Assembly (NCBI RefSeq): GCF_900128945.1
Contig: NZ_FQUD01000002.1
Span: forward strand, 349,280 to 413,279
Reading direction: 5' to 3'
Length of the DNA stretch: 64,000 bases
Source of the DNA: Chryseobacterium sp. OV279
Lineage (GTDB): Bacteria > Bacteroidota > Bacteroidia > Flavobacteriales > Weeksellaceae
The position numbers and the translations under genes are program-made. The notes beneath the pieces are model-generated. The model made no database searches. It saw only the letters and a list, made by a program, of their open reading frames with translations, and was not told the origin of the DNA. The first letter of the stretch is position 1. Each line of letters starts with the position of its first letter. Shown in pieces: positions 17,071 to 24,614 of this stretch.

Positions 17071-17099
17071 ACTTGGTGAATTGAAGTTTTGACTTGGTA
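17071..17099. promoter_or_regulatory. LytTR-type direct-repeat operator between amidohydrolase and kinase
   Basis: ACTTGGTG (17071-17078) and ACTTGGTA (17092-17099) are 21 bp apart, inside the same AGACTTGGTGAA..TTTTGACTTGG context as the other two sites. It lies between the amidohydrolase (minus) and the TPR histidine kinase (plus). Its orientation relative to the amidohydrolase equals that of the other two sites to their genes, so activation of the amidohydrolase is the simplest reading. Control of the kinase is also possible. Confidence 0.6.
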
Positions 17100-17156
17100 A
17101 AGAATAGAAAAGGATACATAAAGTTTTAGTTACTTTGCATTAAAGATCTGAAATCC

Positions 17157-18944
17157 GTGAAATTAATTTTTAAAATACTTATTGTCTTCATTCTTGCTGC
17201 AGGAAATTTCTGTACAGCACAGGATTCTACACGGGTTACTCAAGCTTATAAATCTGCGGCAAGACTTAAAAAAGCAGTCGATAATAATGATAATAAAGGC
17301 GTAGCTGATTCTTATGTAGGCATTGCCAACGATTATTACAACCAGGGAAATTATGCCAAAAGTGAAGAGTTTTTGGCGAAAGCCCGAACCATCTATAAAA
17401 ACCTCAACGATAAAAAAAATCTGGAATCCGTTACCCGGAAAATTGCCCAGTCACAGGAAAAGCAGAACAAAATAACGCCGGCTATCAGCAATTATAGTAA
17501 GGCTGCCGAGATCAGCTACAGTGAGAATAACAGAATGGTGAATACCAATGATGCGGCAAGGCTTTCTTCTCCTACCAATGAGCAGAAAGTGGAAGCCATT
17601 CAGGATAATATCAATCTGGGCCTTAAAACAAAAGACAAAGGAGATCTGGCCGCAAGTTACAGTCAGATGGCAGATGTGAATATACAGCAGAAAGATATTC
17701 CCAGAGCGGAAGAAAATCTGAATAGTGCATATGCCATTTCTAAAAAAGAAGCCCCTCAGCAGGCATTAGAAATCAATCAGAAACTGACCAATTTCTATGT
17801 TGAAAACAGGAATTTTGACAAAGCCATTGAAGCCAAAAAGAAAGTACTGAAAGAAGATTTTGTCAAAGAGAATTCTCAGGAAAAAGTTAACCAGATTCAG
17901 GAACTGGCCGATATTTATATTAAGAAAAATGATCCGGAAGAAGCTGTGATATTATTAAAAAATGCCTACGGAATCGCTTTGGAAAAAGGGCACACGCTGG
18001 AAGCCCAGAAAAGTGTAAAAAGGCTGGACAGCCTCTACAGCATAACAGGAAATACGGAGGCTTCAGTTTCGCTGTACCGTGATTTTCTCGGGAAACTTCC
18101 TGATATTGTGTCCAAAGACCGAAGTCTTGTCGATAATAAAATTCTGGAAGATACCGAACAGAGAATTTCACAGCTTGAAAAAGAAAAGGAACTGAAAGAC
18201 CAGCTTATCCGTAAGAAGAATGTTTTTAATTACTATCTGATCGGGGTTCTGATTGTGTTGACCGGACTGATTATCTTTATTTTCAGAATGCTGAAGAAAG
18301 TTCAGATCAAAAATAAGAAGATCGCCCTTCAGTCGCTGCGCCGTGAAATGAATCCGCATTTTATCTTTAACAGCTTAAACAGTGTCAATCATTTTATCGC
18401 AACGAATAATGAATTGGAAGCCAATCAGTATTTAACGAAATTCTCAAAACTGATGCGCGGGGTCATGGAAAATTCTGCCGAAGATTTCATTCCCTTTCAG
18501 CAGGAACTGGATCTGCTTCAGAATTATCTGGCTTTAGAGAAAACCCGTTTTGCCGATAAATTTGATTATGAAATTGATGTAGACGAAAGCCTGAATATGC
18601 AGAGTCTGAAAGTTCCCGGAATGCTTGTTCAGCCGTTCCTTGAAAATGCGGTATGGCACGGATTGCGCTACAGAAGCGACAAAGGATTTCTGAAATTAAG
18701 TTTTGAAAAAGAAGACCAGCATTTAAAAATCACGATCGAAGATAACGGAATAGGCATTGAAGAAAGTAAAAAGCAAAAGACCCAGCATCAGAAGACCAGA
18801 GAAGGGCGTGGGATGAAAAATACCCTTGAAAGAATTAAACTGCTGAATGACCTTTATCATCAGGATATTCAATGCAAAGTCACCGATAAAAAAGAAGAAC
18901 CCGGGGTTTTAGTTCAGATAAGTTATAAAAACATCAATGTTTAA
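17157..18944 (+). CDS. TPR-containing sensor histidine kinase (LytS/His_kinase family)
   Basis: This 595-residue protein starts with GTG and has a signal peptide, about seven TPR-like repeats in the periplasm (residues ~30-320), a short coiled coil, and one transmembrane helix (~357-377, YYLIGVLIVLTGLIIFIF). A cytoplasmic His_kinase domain follows, with the phospho-acceptor in REMNPHFIFNSLNSVNHF (~395-412), then a HATPase domain (PFLENAVWHGL, GIGIEES, GRGMKNT). It should phosphorylate a LytTR regulator, most likely the one at 21036, three genes away. An ACTTGGTG operator lies 58 bp upstream. Confidence 0.9.
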   Translation: MKLIFKILIVFILAAGNFCTAQDSTRVTQAYKSAARLKKAVDNNDNKGVADSYVGIANDYYNQGNYAKSEEFLAKARTIYKNLNDKKNLESVTRKIAQSQEKQNKITPAISNYSKAAEISYSENNRMVNTNDAARLSSPTNEQKVEAIQDNINLGLKTKDKGDLAASYSQMADVNIQQKDIPRAEENLNSAYAISKKEAPQQALEINQKLTNFYVENRNFDKAIEAKKKVLKEDFVKENSQEKVNQIQELADIYIKKNDPEEAVILLKNAYGIALEKGHTLEAQKSVKRLDSLYSITGNTEASVSLYRDFLGKLPDIVSKDRSLVDNKILEDTEQRISQLEKEKELKDQLIRKKNVFNYYLIGVLIVLTGLIIFIFRMLKKVQIKNKKIALQSLRREMNPHFIFNSLNSVNHFIATNNELEANQYLTKFSKLMRGVMENSAEDFIPFQQELDLLQNYLALEKTRFADKFDYEIDVDESLNMQSLKVPGMLVQPFLENAVWHGLRYRSDKGFLKLSFEKEDQHLKITIEDNGIGIEESKKQKTQHQKTREGRGMKNTLERIKLLNDLYHQDIQCKVTDKKEEPGVLVQISYKNINV

Positions 18945-19030
18945 AAGACTTGTTTGGTTTTTAATTGGTTAGCCCTGTTTTATTGTAACAATTTGTCAAT
19001 AGTTTCGTCTTATTAGTTAAAACTAAACAG

Positions 19031-19738
19031 ATGACTATTGAAAACAAAACAGCCCGGTTCGCAGGATTTATATATCTTATAGTCATACTTACTGGTTTTT
19101 TCAGTTTAATGTATGTACCTTCAAAGCTGATGGTCTGGAAAGATCCGGCGCTTACTTTCCAAAATATTTCTTCCTCTGTACAATTGTTCAGATTAGGTAT
19201 TGCCGGCAGTATGCTTTGCTATATTGCATTTACCCTGCTTCCTCTGGTTTTATATAAATTGTTGAAAAACGTTAATGGAACCTATGCAAAGCTGATGGTT
19301 ATTTTGGCATTGATCAGTGTTCCTGTTTCATTGATGAATTTGCAGAGTAAATTTTCAGTTCTCACTATTATTGAGGGAGCCGATTATTTAAAAGCATTTA
19401 ACACAGAACAACTTCAATCTCAAGTGATGGTTCTGCTAAACTCTTATAACAAGGGGATCTTAATCGTTCAGATATTTTGGGGGCTTTGGCTGTTTCCATT
19501 CGGTTATCTTGTGTATCGATCCGGATTTTTACCGAAAATTTTAGGCATTTTCTTGATGTTGGGCTGTTTTGGCTATCTGCTCAATGTATTTGGAAGAACT
19601 ATCATTCCTCATTTTTCAGACTATTCAGTATCGGATTATATAACACTTCCAGCTTCTATTGGAGAAATTGGGACTTGCTTATGGCTATTAATTTTTGGAG
19701 TGAAAAACAAAACCAGAGAAATTGTAGAAGTCGATTAA
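19031..19738 (+). CDS. DUF4386-family membrane protein
   Basis: This 235-residue protein has about six transmembrane helices. It begins with the family landmark TARFAGFIYLIVILTGFFS and ends with LGCFGYLLNVFGRTIIPHF and IGEIGTCLWLLIFGVK. DUF4386 proteins are integral inner-membrane proteins of unknown function. The DUF6326-like gene starts 19 bp downstream, so the two are likely one operon. It interrupts the kinase-regulator pair (17157 and 21036). Confidence 0.82.
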   Translation: MTIENKTARFAGFIYLIVILTGFFSLMYVPSKLMVWKDPALTFQNISSSVQLFRLGIAGSMLCYIAFTLLPLVLYKLLKNVNGTYAKLMVILALISVPVSLMNLQSKFSVLTIIEGADYLKAFNTEQLQSQVMVLLNSYNKGILIVQIFWGLWLFPFGYLVYRSGFLPKILGIFLMLGCFGYLLNVFGRTIIPHFSDYSVSDYITLPASIGEIGTCLWLLIFGVKNKTREIVEVD

Positions 19739-19757
19739 TTTTTAAATACAGATAATC

Positions 19758-20174
19758 ATGAATAATTCCACACCATTTGAAGATATCAAAGTAAATGTTA
19801 AGGTTATACTTTCAGGGCTTTGGGCTGCCGTTACCCTGTGTTATCTTTATGGTGACTATTTCGAGCTTTATGTTCCTGATAAAGCAAAAGGACTTGTAGA
19901 AGGAACCAATCTACTGGATACTCCTTTGAAGCTGTTTATGGCTGCTGTTCTACTGTCACTTCCTGCTGTGATGGTGTTTCTTTCACTCATTTTAAAACCA
20001 AGAATCAATAGAGTACTCAATATCGTTTTAGGTATATTTTTTACTGCAGTGATGCTGCTTATAGCGGTTACTTCTCTTAGTTTGTGGCGTGCATTTTATG
20101 TTTTCTTAGCCCTGTTGGAAAGTTTGATCACCCTACTGATTGTGTGGTATGCGTGGAGATGGAAAAGACTTTAG
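19758..20174 (+). CDS. Small four-helix membrane protein (DUF6326-like)
   Basis: This 138-residue protein has four predicted transmembrane helices. The start MNNSTPFEDIKVNVKVILSGLW and the conserved YGDYFELY after helix 1 resemble the DUF6326 family, which commonly neighbours DUF4386 proteins. The function is unknown. It is probably translated from the same mRNA as the gene ending at 19738. The family assignment is from memory of the pattern and is moderately sure. Confidence 0.7.
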   Translation: MNNSTPFEDIKVNVKVILSGLWAAVTLCYLYGDYFELYVPDKAKGLVEGTNLLDTPLKLFMAAVLLSLPAVMVFLSLILKPRINRVLNIVLGIFFTAVMLLIAVTSLSLWRAFYVFLALLESLITLLIVWYAWRWKRL

Positions 20175-20275
20175 AAAGGGAAAGACTTTGAGTTTTATGA
20201 ATCAAAATTGCCCTGTAAGCTAAATATTTTTTACTTTTACTTGAATGCCGGATATGTTCCGGACGATATTGAAAA

Positions 20276-20995
20276 ATGAACAAGCATTTATTTACAGGAA
20301 TATTGATGTCTTTATGGGTAGGAATCTTACACGGACAGGAGATCAACACCACACGGTTTGATAAGGTGGTGAAAAGCTTAAAGCTCAATAAAACCACCAT
20401 CAAAGAGGAATTCTGTACCGAAAAGAAAATGCCGAATGAGGAAGATTCCTATATTGCTGTTTTGCCGATTCTGCAGGGAAAAGAAGAGGACGACTTTTTT
20501 GTGGTCAGGAATTATATTGTGATCACCAATGAAAATGGTGAAATCAAAAATCAGTATTTTGATCCGGTTGAAATTACTTCAGATGCTATCATGTTAAGAA
20601 GTATTGTGATAGATACAGGTCTGTACAATATCAGCAATGGAATCCGTGCTTTTGGGGTCAAAGTGAGTGCTCAGAATGGCAGCCAGCCCAATCCTTATTC
20701 TACAGAAACAATTTCCCTGTATTATCCGACCGGGCAGACCCTTAAAAAGATTTTAAACGAATTTGAATTGAACAGATATGGCGCAGAATGGGATACCCGG
20801 TGTACCGGAGAAGCTGATGATGACCAATCCGTGATCATGATGGATAAAACGAAAACAAATGATTTCACCGACCTTAAAATCAAAACCATTTCAATTCACA
20901 GAAAAACCAAAGAAGTAAACGGCGACTGCAAAGAAAACGAAACCTCAAAAACCTCCTACCGCATCTTAAAATTTAAAAACGGAAAATACCAATAA
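20276..20995 (+). CDS. Secreted protein of unknown function
   Basis: This 239-residue protein has a signal peptide (MNKHLFTGILMSLWVGILHGQ). The mature part is acidic and beta-rich, with no motif I recognise. It contains a DTRCTGEADDD segment and an NGDCKEN segment whose two Cys could form a disulfide. It ends FKNGKYQ. It lies 41 bp before the LytTR regulator gene, so it may share that transcript. It could be a periplasmic accessory to the kinase pathway, but nothing in the sequence proves this. Confidence 0.65.
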   Translation: MNKHLFTGILMSLWVGILHGQEINTTRFDKVVKSLKLNKTTIKEEFCTEKKMPNEEDSYIAVLPILQGKEEDDFFVVRNYIVITNENGEIKNQYFDPVEITSDAIMLRSIVIDTGLYNISNGIRAFGVKVSAQNGSQPNPYSTETISLYYPTGQTLKKILNEFELNRYGAEWDTRCTGEADDDQSVIMMDKTKTNDFTDLKIKTISIHRKTKEVNGDCKENETSKTSYRILKFKNGKYQ

Positions 20996-21035
20996 ACCCC
21001 TATCATCTGCTACCTAATCCCTAATCCCTTCCAAA

Positions 21036-21770
21036 ATGAAAATACAATCCGTAATCGTAGACGATGAGCTTATTGCAAGAGAAGTTCTCAGAAATTATAT
21101 CACAAAATATTGTCCACAGATCGAACTTGTGGGCGAGGCGGAAAATATCAAAGAAGCCGTTCCGTTGATTGCTGAAAAGCAGCCACAACTTGTGTTTCTG
21201 GATGTGGAAATGCCTTACGGAAATGCTTTTGACGTGTTGGAAGCCACCAAAGAGTTTTCCTATGAAACCATCTTTATAACGGCCTTTTCTCAATATTCAC
21301 TGCAGGCGCTTAATAAATCGGCCAGTTATTATATTTTAAAACCGATTGATATTCAGGAACTGATTTTAGCCGTAAATAAAGTTGCGGAAAGTCTTGAAAA
21401 GAAAGAAGAGCTCAACCGTAATAAAATCCTCCTAGAAAATTTAAAATTAAAACCTGAAAAGCAACAACTGATCCTTCCTACACTTCAGGGATTTGATGTG
21501 GTTAAAACTGAAGATATCTTAAGACTGCAGGCAGATGGAAACTTTACACAGGTATATCTGACCGACGGTTCTAAAAAAATGGTCTGCCGCTTTTTGAAAC
21601 ATTTCGATGATCTGCTGGAAAACCCTTTTGTAAGAGTTCACCGGTCGCATATCATCAATGCAGGATTTGTAAAATCTTACCATAAAAGCGGAACGGTCAT
21701 GCTTTCTGATGATACCGAAATTGAGGTTTCCGGCAGTTTTAAGGACAATTTCCTGAAGGTCTTTTCCTAG
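21036..21770 (+). CDS. LytTR-family response regulator
   Basis: This 244-residue protein has a receiver domain (residues ~4-115; acidic pocket VDDE, phospho-acceptor Asp56 in FLDVEMP, conserved Thr/Ala in IFITAFSQ and Lys in ILKPID) followed by a LytTR DNA-binding domain (~140-243; VKTEDILRLQADGNFTQVYL, FVRVHRSHIINAGFV). Such proteins bind paired ~9-bp direct repeats spaced 21 bp. The ACTTGGTG pairs upstream of muiA, SIMPL and the amidohydrolase fit this design, so this protein, paired with the kinase at 17157, is their best candidate binder. Confidence 0.93.
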   Translation: MKIQSVIVDDELIAREVLRNYITKYCPQIELVGEAENIKEAVPLIAEKQPQLVFLDVEMPYGNAFDVLEATKEFSYETIFITAFSQYSLQALNKSASYYILKPIDIQELILAVNKVAESLEKKEELNRNKILLENLKLKPEKQQLILPTLQGFDVVKTEDILRLQADGNFTQVYLTDGSKKMVCRFLKHFDDLLENPFVRVHRSHIINAGFVKSYHKSGTVMLSDDTEIEVSGSFKDNFLKVFS

Positions 21771-21844
21771 AATTTATTGTTCATTAACAGCGTAAAGGCA
21801 TTATTTTTGAAGTTTTCAGGGCAGTCACACAAAATATTCCCATT

Positions 21845-22384
21845 ATGAAAACTCTTCAGAAAATTGCGATTCCGGTTACATTAGGTGTTTTAGGACTTAT
21901 TATTTACAATTCGTGTTCTGCGGGAATTCCGAAAGGAGCAGTAGCAGTCAGTAATTTTAATGCTAAAAAATACCTCGGAAGGTGGTATGAGATTGCCCGT
22001 TTCGACTACAGATTTGAAAAAAACATGGACAATGTCACCGCCGAATATTCTGAAAATCCAGACGGCTCCATCCGTGTCAGCAACAAAGGCTATAATTACG
22101 TTAAAAAAGAATGGAAAGAAGCCATAGGAGAAGCCAGGTTTGTAAAAGATAAAACCGAAGCACGTCTTAAAGTTTCCTTTTTTAAACCAATCTGGGCAGG
22201 CTACAATGTAATTGATATCGATGAAGATTATCAATACGCGCTGGTAGCGGGAAACAGCTTGAAATATCTGTGGATCCTATCCAGAACAACTTCTATTCCT
22301 GAAAGCATCAGACTGCGTTTCATTGAAAAAGCAAAAAGAATAGGGTATAGTACGGATGAATTGATCTGGGTGAAGCATAATTAG
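21845..22384 (+). CDS. blc: Bacterial lipocalin, outer-membrane lipoprotein
   Basis: This 179-residue protein has a hydrophobic leader and a lipobox at YNSC (Cys24). The lipocalin signature GRWYEIARFDYRFEK follows at ~46-60, then SVR-like IRVSNKGYN and the closing LWILSRT. Blc-type lipocalins bind lysophospholipids or other hydrophobic molecules at the outer membrane and are often stress-induced. Length and motif order are normal. It is monocistronic and probably has its own promoter in the 74-bp gap after the LytTR gene. Confidence 0.93.
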   Translation: MKTLQKIAIPVTLGVLGLIIYNSCSAGIPKGAVAVSNFNAKKYLGRWYEIARFDYRFEKNMDNVTAEYSENPDGSIRVSNKGYNYVKKEWKEAIGEARFVKDKTEARLKVSFFKPIWAGYNVIDIDEDYQYALVAGNSLKYLWILSRTTSIPESIRLRFIEKAKRIGYSTDELIWVKHN

Positions 22385-22410
22385 TTGGGAGAGCCAGGAA
22401 TCAAGATTTT

Positions 22411-22445
22411 AGATGTCAGATGTCAGACGTCAGATTTCAGATAGT
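22411..22445. repeat. Period-7 tandem array (AGATGTC)
   Basis: Five heptads in a row read AGATGTC, AGATGTC, AGACGTC, AGATTTC and AGATAGT. It sits between the lipocalin stop and the paired palindromes. Confidence 0.75.
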
Positions 22446-22449
22446 ATGA

Positions 22450-22591
22450 CTGGTGGCTTCGAGTACCTCAGCCACCATTTTGTCATATTTAGAAATTGTG
22501 GTCTATCTTAAGTTTCAGTGTAAACTCTGATCATGGGACACCATTTTATTCTTAATCTATCTCTGGTGGCTGAGGCACTCGAAGCCACCAG
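22450..22591. repeat. Paired GGTGGCT palindromes (BIME-like element), copy 2
   Basis: Inverted palindromes at 22450-22477 and 22563-22591 begin CTGGTGGCT. The spacing between their starts is 113 bp, against 111 bp in copy 1 (11125-11264). The segment TTTGTCATATTTAGAAATT after the first palindrome is the reverse complement of the one in copy 1, so the composite unit is shared and inverted. Confidence 0.85.
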
Positions 22592-22655
22592 AAATTTGTT
22601 GTTTATTCAATAGTACTCACTCCCCGAAACTCGCACCCCGTATCACACAACTACT

Positions 22656-22703
22656 CTAAAACACGCAAACGCTACGACTCTCAAACACTCTGACGCTCAA
22701 ACT
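22656..22703. repeat. Degenerate period-8 array (CTCAAACW), overlapping a gene end
   Basis: Six octamers read CTAAAACA, CGCAAACG, CTACGACT, CTCAAACA, CTCTGACG and CTCAAACT. The last three encode the final residues and the stop codon of the minus-strand gene at 22681. Period-7 CG-containing sequence (TCCCCGA, AACTCGC, ACCCCGT) precedes it at 22621. Confidence 0.65.
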
Positions 22704-23160
22704 CCCTCCACTCCTCAAAACGCTGATCAATCACAGGTTTTATCAGATCATAGTTTTCGTAGGTGTCTTCCACGTGGTAGAACGATTCATATTCGAAGTC
22801 GTTTTCTTCTGCTTTCCGGTCGAAGGTTTCTGAATAATCGTCAGTAAATGAGTTGAATTTTTTTCCGAAAGCAGTATCATCATTGTAATAAGCTTTTGCA
22901 AAGCCGTTGCCGAGATCGTTGAGGTCGTGTTGGCTGAACTTTTCATCGCACAGATCGATCAGAAATTCTGCTCCGGTCATCTCACGTCTTTTTACACTTT
23001 GGATCTCATCTTTGGTATCTTCTTCCAGTTCTTCAGATAATAAATTGTTGTTGATACACCACGTCAGAAACATACCGATATGGGTCGCTGCATTTTCATT
23101 GGATAAATTTTCCGGATATTCTCCGCCATAGTGCCAGGAAGCATCATCATATTTTGCCAT
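22681..23160 (-). CDS. Conserved protein of unknown function (KYDDASWH family)
   Basis: This 159-residue acidic cytosolic protein starts MAKYDDASWHYGGEYPENLS, followed by THIGMFLTWCINNNLL. This beginning is a recognisable pattern in a widespread uncharacterised family (I think DUF7832). It has no signal peptide or membrane segment. The last residues (EFERQSV) are encoded by the period-8 repeat, so the C-terminus may have been created or trimmed by the repeat. A TATCTTTG element lies upstream. No function is assigned. Confidence 0.72.
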   Translation of the reverse strand: MAKYDDASWHYGGEYPENLSNENAATHIGMFLTWCINNNLLSEELEEDTKDEIQSVKRREMTGAEFLIDLCDEKFSQHDLNDLGNGFAKAYYNDDTAFGKKFNSFTDDYSETFDRKAEENDFEYESFYHVEDTYENYDLIKPVIDQRFEEWREFERQSV

Positions 23161-23193
23161 TGCCGAATAATTATAGTTTTAAACAGTATCAGC

Positions 23194-23201
23194 CAAAGAT
23201 A
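23194..23201 (-). promoter_or_regulatory. -7 promoter element of the gene at 22681
   Basis: The plus strand reads CAAAGATA, which is TATCTTTG on the minus strand, an exact TAnnTTTG match 34 bp before the ATG. Confidence 0.5.
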
Positions 23202-23277
23202 GAAAAAATCATTTTATGTTGTCGCAGCCGTAGATTTTTACGTCATTTGCAGGACATTTTCTTTCAAGAATTTATAT

Positions 23278-24528
23278 ATGGAAAAAGCTGTTCTGATTAC
23301 TATCGGGGATGAAATCCTTTCCGGAAATACCGTTGATACCAATTCTAATTTTATTGCCACGGAACTTAAAAACATTGGCATACAGGTGACACAGATCTTC
23401 ACCATATCCGATGAGATCGAAATCATTAAAAATACTTTGAAAGCTGCTTTTGAGCTGGGTGATCTGATCATAACGACCGGAGGTTTAGGCCCGACAAGGG
23501 ATGATAAAACAAAAAAAGCACTGGCTGATTATTTCAATGATGAAATTGCTTTGGATGAGGTGACTTTCAACCATCTTAAAAATTATATGGAAAGACGCGG
23601 CCGCGCAGATATCCTTGAAAGAAACAGAGAACAGGCCTTTGTTCCAACAAAATCTGTTGTTTTTCAGAATCATTTTGGAACGGCACCGTGCATGATGATG
23701 GAGCAGGATGGTAAATTATGTTTCAGCCTTCCGGGTGTTCCTTATGAAGTTAAACCATTGATCAGAGACCAGATCGTTCCTTATTTAAAAGAAAAATTCA
23801 ATCTGTATTATATTCATACCAGAATTGTTTCCGTGGTGGGAATTCCTGAGAGTATTCTTGCGGATACCATTGAAGACTGGGAACTGGCGCTTCCTGAAAA
23901 TCTGGCGTTGTCTTATCTTCCGGTAGGAACCCGTGTCAAACTGAGACTAACGGCTTCAGGAGACAATGAAATGGCTCTGAAACAGCAGGCAGAAGAGGAG
24001 ATCCAGAAACTTCTTCCTTTGGTCAAAGATCATGTGATTGCAGTCACCGAAGATAAAATTGAAAAGATCCTGGCGGAAATTCTTACGGAAAGACAACTGA
24101 CGATTTCCACGGCAGAAAGCTGTACGGGCGGTGAACTGGCCAAAATGATTACATCCATTTCCGGAAGTTCAGCCTATTTCCTTGGAGGAATTGTGCCTTA
24201 TGCTACGGAGAAGAAAATTGAGATTTTAAAGGTTTCCAAAGAGACGGTGGATCAGTTCACCGTGGTAAGTGAGCAGGTAGCAAGTGAAATGGCGGAAGGT
24301 TGCCAGAAACTATTTGGAACGGATATTTCCCTTTCTACAACAGGGGTTGCAGGTCCGGGTAAAGGTGAGGACGGTAAAGAAATAGGAACTGTTTTTTACA
24401 CAATCAGGATTAATGATCAGGAAGTTACTTCAAAATTATACATGCCTCATTTAGACCGGCTTGATTTTATGAATTTTGTTTCGCAGAAGATTATTCAGGA
24501 TTTGGTAGGGTTGCTTATAAATGCTTAA
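23278..24528 (+). CDS. cinA: CinA: competence/damage-inducible protein, NMN deamidase type
   Basis: This 416-residue cytosolic protein has two domains. Residues ~1-170 form a molybdopterin-binding-like domain (ITIGDEILSGNTVDTNS, TTGGLGPTRDDKTK), the COG1058 ADP-ribose pyrophosphatase part. Residues ~255-412 form the CinA C-terminal domain (STAESCTGGELAKMI, TGVAGPG), which in PncC deamidates nicotinamide mononucleotide. Together they recycle pyridine nucleotides. Length is normal. It is followed after 86 bp by the large glycosyltransferase fusion. Confidence 0.95.
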   Translation: MEKAVLITIGDEILSGNTVDTNSNFIATELKNIGIQVTQIFTISDEIEIIKNTLKAAFELGDLIITTGGLGPTRDDKTKKALADYFNDEIALDEVTFNHLKNYMERRGRADILERNREQAFVPTKSVVFQNHFGTAPCMMMEQDGKLCFSLPGVPYEVKPLIRDQIVPYLKEKFNLYYIHTRIVSVVGIPESILADTIEDWELALPENLALSYLPVGTRVKLRLTASGDNEMALKQQAEEEIQKLLPLVKDHVIAVTEDKIEKILAEILTERQLTISTAESCTGGELAKMITSISGSSAYFLGGIVPYATEKKIEILKVSKETVDQFTVVSEQVASEMAEGCQKLFGTDISLSTTGVAGPGKGEDGKEIGTVFYTIRINDQEVTSKLYMPHLDRLDFMNFVSQKIIQDLVGLLINA

Positions 24529-24614
24529 GAATCAGTTGATTTTTTTAATTTTATTTTAATAAAAATAATTGAGTTTTTCACGCTTTTTGGAATCCATCAT
24601 ATAAATTTCATTAC

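Noticed and set aside
22411..22703. CRISPR array
   Set aside because: The repeats are tandem heptads and octamers without unique spacers, and no cas gene is present.
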